Below, piece by piece: positions 32,801 to 44,800 of a DNA stretch of 64,000 nt. The DNA lies in NCBI GenBank assembly GCA_964007475.1, contig OZ023274.1:87005936-87069935 (forward strand), in the 5' to 3' direction. The position numbers were made by a program, and so were the translations under genes. Origin of the DNA: Hybos culiciformis. Its lineage: Eukaryota; Arthropoda; Insecta; Diptera; Hybotidae. How positions within the stretch are numbered: position 1 is the first letter of the stretch; the number at the start of each line of letters is the position of its first letter. Under the pieces are notes generated by a model. It did no database searches. It was not told where the DNA came from and saw nothing but the letters and a program-made list of their open reading frames with translations.

Positions 32801-35800
32801 AAAATTTAATCTAAATAGAAAAAAATGAAGGCGATTAGAATAAAAAGAAAAACTATTGCTTCGTTTTAGTACTTTTGAACTATGTGTCATGCATCTACCC
32901 AAAATAAATTGTTTCTATCATTAGAAATCCTACTGATAACCTGAATCAATTTTTTTAATGGGATTGATTTTAACAAATTACAATAATTTCGATATGGAAA
33001 TGTAAAAAAGCTTCTGTACCGACCATACTTTTAGTTATAAATGATTTTATCTTTTTAAGTTAATTTGAATTCCAATTTCTTTTTTGTTGGAATAATGCCA
33101 ACAATTTGTTAGAAAAAACTTTTTAGATCGCAACATAAAAGATAAAATGTCAAGTTACGTAAATGTTTTAAAATTTCCTTTTTGTGACAATTTCACTAAT
33201 GATGTGATTTGATTTATAAACTCGTAACTTGATGTCAGATAATTTTCAGTTTTGCATGAATTTTATTTCAGAACTACTTTTTATTTATTTGAAAAAACAA
33301 TTATGAAATGTAGTTAATGATTTTTTTTTTATTAATACATTTTTATTGCCTTTTTTTAATGAATTCCAATACTATTAAGAATCTGCAGAACATTTAATGA
33401 TTTACATATTATGTACTACAGAATAATTATGATTCATTCCTTGTCTAATGAATTTTTTAGTTAGATATTTTGAATCATGCATAAAAAAAATTAAATTTTA
33501 ATTCTCATGCTTGAATTTTCAATGAATCAACATTTTTTTCTAAATTAATAAGTTTGTTAATTATCATAATTGTATATTTGTTGTTATGGTGAACAAGTAG
33601 ATTTAGTTTTTTCTAAAGTTTTTTTTTATTTTTCTTTTCTTTTTTTTATGTAAAGGCTTCAAAAAAAACATAAAGAAAAAAATGAAATAAAAACATCCTT
33701 TCAACAAAAACTAACAATAAAAAAATGTATATGATATAAAAAAGAAAAATTTTCTGAAACATTTTTTTTACAGAGTTGTTTGTTTTATGTGTTTGCAAGT
33801 CACGAAAAATTCACACTAGGAATATCTTTAGTTGAAAACTGTCATCGTATTCCTACACAATTTATTTTTCCGGTATCAGATATTATTTTAGTGAATATAT
33901 AAATGCAAACATTTATACATCTATCTGTTAATACAACATTTTTTTTTAAACAGAAATGACCTGTTTAAAAGTAGCTATTAAAGTTTTGGTATATAATTTT
34001 AGTTAATGACTTTTAAGAGTTTAATAGTAAAAATTATTATTATTTTCTTTTAGAGTTTTAAAGTTTCCGCATAAATACCACCCATTGAAATATTGCCTAA
34101 TTTAAAAGAGACAACTTAGTAAAAATCCGTCATATATTTGTCGTATCTAGGTTATTGCATTAAAATTCAGTCCAGTTCCCTTTTCGACTTAAATAACATC
34201 GACCCACTACGTTTTCATCACCTATTCCTTAGAATTAAAAGAAGGCAACTAATTTAAATATAAGTTGACTTCAACTTCAAACATAATTTCTGAGACAAAC
34301 CGTACACACTTTAAATTTAAAGTTTGCTTCTATTTATTTTAGTGTTCTACTGTGGCAAAAGACCGTATCGGATATTTTTTTTTATTATTATTCTTGAATC
34401 TTTTATTCTGAAAGCGAACTAAAATATTATGTTTTAACATAAATTCGCAAGTATATAATATTTTTACATACATATATTATACAAATTTCTTGTACTCTAT
34501 AAGAACATGAAAAAAATGGATAAAAAAAGACATGACATAGTGTAGTAGTGATTTATTTGACAAAATCCTTCAAATCAGGTGTAAAAAAAAAGCAAACAAA
34601 AATTTCTCACATGGTCTGAAAAAGTCAAATATTGTCTAATAAATTTTAAACTGGTATTTATTTTATGTGTAAATAACTTTTTTTTTTCTTCTTTTTTTTT
34701 TCAAATATCCTAAAGGGGTTATCATGTTGAACTTTAATCTTAAAAAAAAAAAAAAGTGTTATGAAAATATAACACTTTACAAATAATAATATTTTTTTTT
34801 CGATAAATAATGTCAGGTATTTTTTTTTTTTTAATTTAATGTTTAACATAAATCATTACAGGTACAACACAGATTTAAAATCGGATATATGTTATTATTC
34901 TTCTTTTTTTCTTCCATTCCGATTTTCATAAAACATTTTTTTCTTATAATGAGATTTTTCTAATTTACATGTAAAGGAATGAATAATGTAAATTTATCCT
35001 CATAATTTTATTTTTATTCTTACTGTGATAAAATTAAAAAAAAAAATTGGAATAAACATACTTTAATTCAAGCGAGAAGACTTGGTTCCAATAACTTTGT
35101 CAAATATCATGTTTATAGTTAATTTTTAACTTATTCGTTATTACGATAGCCCTGCGAAATAACAATTTTTTAACATCAAATTAAAAATTCATATTTACTT
35201 TAATTTATTAATTATGCGAATAATAAATTTATTCAGAACAAATACGAAAAAATTTCGTTAAACCTATCCTATAAAATTATTTTTTTTTTTTTCGAAATTT
35301 TTCATGACGACTATAAATTATTTTTTATATTTATATAATATATTTATTATAACTACTTATAATATAAATATATAAACAATTTAATACCTTTGTAGTATAT
35401 TTATATTTAAAAAAAAAATTTAAACAGGAAATATATAGGTATACTCTGAATAACATTTTTTTTTCAAGATTTCAATTTTAAAAGTAATTTTATTAAATTT
35501 TTCTCGACTGTATTAAATTGTCTTGATGGAAAAACTGTGAAATTCTCTAACACCTGATACTTAAATTTTTTTTTTTTTTTTTATTTTTCAATTTTAAAAA
35601 TATTTTACAATGAAGGAAAAAAAAAATGAAAAAATTAGATATATCTACATCTCCACGGTACATCCTACATTTTACCAATATTTAAGTTATCGTTACTTCG
35701 TAATTTTTCAATTTAAATTATTGGCTGTAAAATGATAAGGAATTAATTAAAACATTTTTCCTTGGCGTTTTTTTCTTTTTTTTTGAGATTTTTAATAAGT

Positions 35801-38800
35801 TTATAAAAAATGTTCTCAAACAGTTTAAATCATCTTTATTTTCTATTATTTTTAAACTAAAATACCTGTTCATTAAAATCAATTTCAACTTTCAATTAAA
35901 GAAGTTATTATAATATTTAATAATTATATTCAATTTAAAAATTTATATAATGTTAATATAAAAACCAACTATTTAATTTAATTTTTCCAAAGGTGTTGTG
36001 GGTCCTCGTGGTATGAAAGGTAAATCCGGAACACCTGGAACTCCAGGAACACCGGCCATAGTTTATTGGTCATTAAATGGAACAAATATCTCAAATTCAA
36101 GCGAATTTCTCATTCCTCCTTCAATCAATGGTAAATTATTTAATTTAATAGTATTAAATAGGAATAAAGTAAATTTGAAATATTTTCAATAGATCTTGAA
36201 AGTAAACGGATATTGATTGTTGAAGAAGGTAAAAATCTCCGATTGCATTGTGCTGCAAATGGAATACCATTTCCAAGTATTGAATGGAGGAAAGGTGACG
36301 GAAAAACAATTCCGTTTGAACATGAAGATCGTTAGTACTAAATATTTTACAGTCTTAATATAAGATAAATTTTCCTTTTAATGCTATTGTAATAAAGTAT
36401 ATAGTAGATAGATAGAGTATTATACATAAAAAAGCATGAAACTCTTTTAGATATAGTGATTAAAATAGTTTGTAGTCTTTAATGCTATTGTAATATAGTA
36501 TATATTAGAATTTAGATAGAGTATAATACATAAAAAAGCATGAAATAGTAGAGATTAATTTGTTAATAGAATAATAGAAAGAAAAATCAATATAATTTAT
36601 ATTAATAAAATAATGGTCGTTGAGCTTAAAGGATGATATATGCAATGGTCGAAAAGAGCTCTCTCTTTCTCTTTTCAACCATTGTTCAAATAGTCATACA
36701 TATACTATACAGACTTTAATAAATTGAAGAAAATTCTTTGGAAAAAAAATATCTGAAATTGCTATTGTATATATATTACAACCACTGAATCAGTGTGTAA
36801 TACACAATCCTTTGAATATAAAGATTGTTGAATATGGAATTTAAAATTGGTTTTATTCTTACTTTAGAGATAAATTTATTTTAAAGAAGTATAGCATAAA
36901 AATGCATTATTTAACAGCCAATTGTTGCTATTGAAAAAAAAAAGAAATTCTATGCAAGATTTTTCTATAAATGCAACTGAATAAATCTGAAAAAAAAACT
37001 TCAAAATATACTTATAATACATATATAATTTATTCACTTTTCAAGTTAAGTAAACAGATGTGTAAGATGATTTCTATTTTTTTTTTGTATTTTAAGTTGG
37101 TTTTGCCATTTCTTTTTAGTAAGAATTTTCAGAACATTAAAGAAAATAATAAAAGACAATTTTTATTTTTATTTTCTTTTTTAAATATTTTTAAATTTTA
37201 GTATTGTTCAGTATTACACTATGTGATTTTAAGATATGTAAATATCGCGAGCTACATTTCTATTTCATGTTCGTAGAAATTTTCTTAAATTAAAAGTTTA
37301 TATTTTTATATAGTGACAGAATTCTCAGATTTGATCTAGAGTGAAAATATTATTCTTAATTTTAAGCTTTAAAATAATTATTGTAACATCAATGGAAAAT
37401 TCCTTTTAAATATTGTATTTAAAAAAATTTAAATAAATAAACAATTTGCAGTTTCGTCTGTCACAAGTGTTGATTTCGTTATCAATAATATTACTAGAAA
37501 TGATATGGGTACATATTCATGTTCTGCAGACAATGGAGTTCCACCAGTTGCCAATTCAACTTTTATCGTTGAAGTACATTGTAAGTTTATTTGTAATTTT
37601 TTTCATTATACACACGTCAAATAAGTTCATATTCATCCAAAGATCAATATACAGTATTTTATAATACATTTTTAATGTTTTTTAAATTTATTTTTCGCAA
37701 TACGTATTATAATGTATATATATATATATATATATATTATGTTGTATACATAAATAATACCTACTGAATTTTATTCATAAGTACACAAAAGTTCAATAAA
37801 TATCTGTAAGTTTATCTTATGTATTTTTTTTATCATTTTGAAATTTATCATATAATATTGATGTTATCATCAATGTGACGTTGAATTTCGAAATTAAAAT
37901 TTTATTATCAATAAAATTTCAATATAATCCTTTTAGAGTTTCCAATAAATTATTCCACTTGATTTTTTAAAAACGTTTTCAAAATGTTCCTGCGAGACAG
38001 ACGGTAAATTTTGTTATAAAACAAAAAATGTTAAGAATTAAAAAAACATAAAACAAAAGTTCAATTCGCTGTAGGTATTTCTTCTCTAATTCCTCCACCA
38101 TTTAAAATTATATAATTTTATTTGTCAATTTCAATTTAAAAGGTTTTATGCTCTTAAAAAGAAATTATTTTGATTCTGGAATAAGAAATACATCACAAAA
38201 AATATTCAGCAGGAAAGGACACAATTTTATGATATTAAAAACTTTAAAAATGCATATAAAAAAGGATATTTGCAATGAAAAATATTTGCATAAAAAAGCA
38301 TAACATACATACTAAGAAATGAATAATTCAGATCAAATGGTGTTTTTACTATGTTTATTATTATTATAAAGTTTCTGTCATCTATGTGTTTTTAAAATTC
38401 ATTTTTTCTTGATTTTTAGTTTCACCTATGATTTCTGTATTCCGACAAATAATTTATGCACATGAAGGTGGAACTGCATCCTTAGAATGTCAAGTAAGTA
38501 CAAGTAAATTATTTTACAAGTGTATAGTTATGAATGTTGTATATGTACGGAGTGTTTTTATGAATGCTTGGCAATAGTTAGTTTAAAAATAAAACGCTGT
38601 TATTATAAATTTCCGTACGTTTCAATAAATTTATTTATTTTTTAACATTTTATTTTCTTTAAATAAAACATAATTTAGAATAATGGACAACACATTTAGA
38701 AAATTGAATTCACAGTAGATTACGTATGTATACATAAGAAACTGTGTTTATTATAAACATTTCAAATATTTCATGATTTTTTTATACGCCGGCCGACATA

Positions 38801-41800
38801 CCGATTACTTATATTTCTGTTAGTCATCGATACTATTGTCAACCACGGTTACACTAGTATTATCAATTTGCTGTGTTTTTTCTAAGCTCTCAAATTCTTT
38901 AGATTTCTAGAACAGCAGATAGGAAGGAATGAAACCCGAATTCAGTTATTAGCAAACTTATGAATTTGTATTAGTTAGATAATTTTTGAATTTTAATAGC
39001 TTTTGCACTTAAAGCTCCTTATATAAATCTCAGGGCTTATTATTATAAAAAATGAGCATACACCTTGTTCAGATTATACATTCAAAAAAAAATTCGGGTT
39101 TTTTTTTTAGATTGAAGCTTTTCCCGAAGCTATAAGATATTGGGAACGGGTTTCTGATGGAAAATTATTAGACCCTGGCGCAAAGTATCAAATTGAAACA
39201 TATTCTGATGGGTAAGTTTTTTGATTTATTTTGTTTTTTTTATTATTTATCAATCATTTTTCAATAATGATGGATTTGTTCCAATTCTTTTCCAATGAAG
39301 TTGTAATTGAAAGGTCAAAAAAGTCTGTGTATAAAATATTTTTATAGAAATCAATTTTTTATTACTGATTTATAGGTGTGCAAGAGTTAAATAATCAGGA
39401 TTCTGGTGTTAAATTTTTTCTTCAAAATTCAAACACCTTTTTTTAAATCAAGATATTTGCTTGTAGCGAGTTTAACATATTAAATGGTTTTTAATTAAAA
39501 ACATTTTTCGGCTCCATATGTCAAAGACCCGAGAAAAGAATATACATATTGATATTGTAATAAATTTCAATTGCTCGTTAATAATTTATAAATTCTGTGT
39601 GTGTGTTTTTTTTTTAGTTTAAATTACAGGACAAGAATGCTTTTAACAATAAAAAATTTAGACTTTTTGGATTTTGGTCAATATTTTTGTGTTGCAAAGA
39701 ATGAATTGAATTCAACAATTGCTTCTTTCGAAGTTATAAGTAAGTTACTATAATCGTTTTCAAATATCTATTAAAATGTATTTAAAATAATTTAACTTAA
39801 AAATAAACTATTATTTTTTTTTCATTCCAATTAAAAGAAAGTAATCCGCAATTTGAAGTGCCTAGAACTCAGACTGAAGTTAAAGTTTTTGGTAGTAAAC
39901 CACCAGTGAGATCATGTGCACCTCCACAAAAATGTCAAGAATGCTCATTGCTTAGGTATTATTTGAAAAAAAAAAAAAAAAAAGATTAAAATATATTCAT
40001 TTTGAGGAAACCATTTATATCTTTTTTACACTCCCATTAAAAAGCAAAAACCAAAGAACTTCTTAAATTCAATTTTCATTTTTAATTTATATTTAATTAA
40101 ATTTTAATTATGGTCAAAATGAAAAAGAAAAATTTCTATTAAGAAAATAAAGGTGATTAATCTTTGAAAATTATCATGAATAAAATAATAATCTGTTTTA
40201 ATTACTTTTCCAATAAAATTAAAATGAAAATTTTGGGTCTTGGAACAACACACCTTATATACCAAAAAAAAAAACTTATTATTATTTATACCAAAAATTA
40301 ACAAGAAAAGAATTTTGTTTTTTTTTTTTTATTTAAAAATCTTTGTTGATTTACAAAGTTTTATTTTTATCACGATAAAAATTAAAAGGTTATTTAAAAT
40401 AAAATGTTGATGATTATTTTTCTTAAAGAAAAAATTTTTTTAATTCTTTTAAACTTTTTTTATATAGCAAGATTCCGCTTATCTAATTTTTGAGAATTTA
40501 TTTTAAACGATATATCTATTCAAGTTAGTTGCGATAATGTTAAAAAAAAAGAAGAAGGTTTTAACAACACAACATACATTATATTATATCTTTTTTTTTC
40601 TGCTTGATAATGAATATGTAAACAAAAGAAAATTCAGGAAAAAAGATTTTGTTTATCTTTGAAATAAAATTTTTTTTTTTTTTTAGAATGTTAGGCAATA
40701 ATTCAGCACAAAAAAGTTTTTATTTTTCTAATATTTTTTTTTTTATCTTCCCAATATATTTAAATTTTAATAAAAAATCTAATTTCCTCTTTTCTCAATT
40801 TAATCATGAAAAAAATAAAAATGAAAATAAAATCAATAATATAATATTATCATTCTGTATGTAAAGTTTAGAAATAATGAAAAAAAGAGACTTTTTTTTT
40901 TAAGATGAAAATAATCTCTATTCTTTGAGATGTTGGGGGAAAATGGTTTAATTATTTTTGGGGAAAGTGGGCAAATTGAAACTTTAAATCCAGTTCGCGA
41001 TGGAAATCGAAACCATGTCCGAGCATGCTCTACAATAATGTCAACACCATGACGGCCGAAAAATGTTGCATAGTCTTTCATTAGCTTTTAATATATATTT
41101 CATAAGGTTTTAATGTAAACAAGAAGAGAATTGAAAAATTTTTATAAGCTACGGAAAAAGTTTACAAAATTTATCGAACGCAGAAATATTTGTTTTTATA
41201 TCTTAAACTTAATAAACTAATAAGACATTTCATTAAGCAAAATTTAATACCGTATAGGTGAAAATATTCACAAAATCGTATATAAGCCGAAAAGATTCAA
41301 TATCTGCAATAACTATCGATTTTTTTGAATTATTTTTTTTGAGGACACAATTTTTATTAACTCGTAAAGTAATTTGTCTGTTGATATATTTCTTTACTAT
41401 TTTCGACACTCTCGTAGACCAACTTTTCGTCATCACAGCGAGCTGAAATTTGACACACAGGTTCATGTCGCGTGACAATTGAAGCTATCAAAATTTTAAC
41501 CGAAAATTTCCATGGAAAACCCGGAAAATCATTTGAAAATTTGGTACAAATTTGAGTAGTGATAAATCCGTTTTAGGAAAAATGCAAAGTTTTATGATTT
41601 TTCCGAAAAAATTTTCCGGAATTTCCCTACTTTTCCGGAAAATTTTCCGGTAAAAAAGTTTTCTAAATTATGCAAGATTAAGTTCGTTATCAACTGGCAT
41701 CATTACTTTCTCACCGACAATGGTGAAAACTTGCAGAAAAAATCGATGAAAATTCATGAAAAACGCTTTTCCGGAGTTTTTCTGACCAAGGAAGCGTTTG

Positions 41801-44800
41801 AGCGTTTTGCAACCTGAGACAAAGTTGTAGAGCGAAATGAGTTGCATAAAGTTGCTTTTGTAGAAAACTCCATGGAAAACCCGAAAAAGCGGGAAAATCA
41901 TCGGAAAAATTTTCATCGATATGATTAGTCATAAAATTGTTTTAAAACATCTCCATGCAGCACATAATAACAATTTAGTTAACGTGAAAAAGGCAAAAAA
42001 TAAAAATAAGTAAAAAACGAGTTTTCAAAAAACTGAGGCCAGGCCGCATGAAAAAGTAGAAAATAACTTTTTCTTCACACACAATCTGAGACCACCTCTG
42101 TGTGTGAAGAAAAAGTTATTTTCTACTTTTTCATGCGGCCTGGCCTCAGTTTTTTAAAAACTCGTTTTTTACTTATTTAGAATGGTGATGTTTTGGAGAA
42201 ATTTGTTTTATAAATTGTACAATGTTTTTTTTTTAACAAAGAATCTGTATAAAAATCATAGAAATTACACAAACCGTTCTGGAGCATTTAGTAATAAGAA
42301 GGCTTAAACCAATTTTTTTAACACCATATGATGAATTCAATTTTTCTAAGAGTCAAGTCTCTTTCATTTCTAATTGAGGAAAACATATAAATTCAATTTA
42401 CGTACAAATATTATTCGTTTATGACTGCATCACTCACTTAAACCATTGAATCTATTTTTAAACGTTTATAAATAACTTAATATGATTGTAAATAAGTATA
42501 ATATTTTAATTTTGAAAATGAAATTATTTTATTTTACGAATTAAAATGCTTTTTTTTTATTTTATTTTTCTATTTTCTAAATGGAATTAATAACCATTTT
42601 CAAATTAGCTACTTTTTTTTTTTTTTAATATCTGATAAATATGTCAATATTTGAACTACAATTTATTCTCATAAGAATGAAAGCATAATTCAAATATTTT
42701 CAAGCGTTTTCATTTCACAAAAAATAAATAAATTTAATATTTTAATTTCCCAACACAGTTCTGTGAACCATTTTTTTTTTTGGAGATTTTTATTTTTATT
42801 CATTTTTTTTATTTTCATTTCAGTGAAAATTCTTGCAAAGATGAAATTAAAGATAACTTTAGTATTCAACCAACTGGCAATTATAGTTATCCAGGTTTAC
42901 CCAAACGAAAAGCAAGTAAATCATTTTCCCATTTTTTCTTAACATTTTAATATCTTTAGGTGTTTTTTTTTTTTGAATCTTTTTATCCCTTAATGGGCCG
43001 ATAAATTAATAATTTTTTTTTTTTTTAATTTTATTAAAATATGAATGTAACTTTTATTACCAACACCAACCCCTATTTCGAGTAACGTTTCTATGTATTA
43101 ATTTTGCTGAGATAAAGCATTAAATCAACAAAAAGGTTTGCAAGTAAAACAACTGGAATATAACATTATTTTTAAGAAACAAATGTTATTTAAAAACTAT
43201 TAAAAAATTGTATCTTGCTTGTTGATGGTATAATATTCGATATTGAAAGGAAACTAATTCTAATGGATTGCAAATAAGATTTTCGATGACAGAAGAGAAA
43301 GTTTATATTTAGATAAGATAATTTTCGCTATCTTAACACTTCTAAACATTATTAGTCTTTCCAAAAAGCAACATAAATAACTTTCAATCTTCAGAGCTAT
43401 CACCCTGGAAAAATTTTTTGGTATATAATTTCTACACTAATTGAACTAAATTTTTTTTATAAAAGGTCTAGATCTAGAACATTCTGAATTATTGAAAACC
43501 CTGTATATCAGCATTATTTTTTTTAAAATTCTAATTTAATATTCAAATGTTCATAGATCAAAAATCAAGAAATGAGAAGTTAAATAAAATTAATAGAAAA
43601 AAAAGTATCATAGTTTTCGTAATTTTTCTTTATGAGAAAAATATAGAATATATAAAGTGCATTTAGTTTTTTAATTTCTTTTGATGCACTTTTTTGCAAA
43701 CGATTTAATTTTTTTTTCTTTTGAATATCCTTCCTACTCCTGAATATCCTTGAGATTATACGATGTGAAAAGTAATAATTCTATAGTAAAATACGAAAAA
43801 ATAAAAAAGTAAACTAATTTCTCAGTTTTATTTTTCTTCACTTTCATTCAATGGTTTTCCACGAATTCAATTGGAATAAATTACTATCGTTGAAATAAGA
43901 ATGCCGATTATATGCCGTTGGGAAACCCGTTTATCATAAAGCAACAAATGAAGATTATGGCGCTTGGTTGAAGGACAGCGAACCTCGGCCCGGTGAAAAG
44001 GATAAAATTTATGTAACCACAGAAAATAATAATAAACGTTTAATTGAATATGCCAATAAAATTAAATATCGAAATAATGCACAGGAAAATATGCATTATG
44101 AAATTGATAAAGGTTTTACGGTAATTATAATGAAAATAAATTACTTAATTACAGAAATTAGACAAAATGTCAAAAACTTTTAATATTTCAGCAAAAAGTG
44201 TCCAATAAACATATTTTTTTATGATTTATTTTAATATTCATTTTATTAAAATAAATTTTATTCATTTTCTATATTAAATTTAACTTCATTATAAAACTAT
44301 ATAACATTTTGTTATTTCACTTAAGAAACGGCTGATAAAGTGTAAAAAAAAAGTTTTGACATTTATCTTAATTCCTAGACAGTGACTGTGAAAAGTTAAA
44401 AGTAAAACAAAATTTAACTATGAATTTTATATTAAAAAATATTTATGTAGGTTTTCATTTTAATGCTTTTGAACACAAAAAAAAAAAAAAATTGTTTCTT
44501 TTTGTTTTTCTTTCCTAAGGGTAACGCACACGTCGTCTTTAATGGAAGTTTTTATTTTCATCAAAATGGTACAAATAAAGTGGCTAAATATGACTTAAAG
44601 ACTAGGAAAATTACAGCATGTAAGTTTAAAAAACAAAAAAAGTTTTAAATTGATGGTCTTTTTATTTTTTAAGAAAATAAAAAAGTTTTTAAAATGTTTG
44701 TTTGATACTGCACGAATTATAATTTTCAAAACGTTTACGAAGATAATTTTGATTTGGGTCGAGGAGTCTTCTACTGACATTATTTTTTTTCAATTTAAAA

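Noticed and set aside
40649..40864. Possible extra exon after a long T-run plus ag at about 40686 in intron 13
   Set aside because: The translation is Phe/Asn/Lys low complexity, and exon 13 already joins exon 14 in phase without it.
42004..42178. Rho-independent-type terminator
   Set aside because: The organism is a eukaryote and the arms are far too long; it is a transposon-type palindrome.
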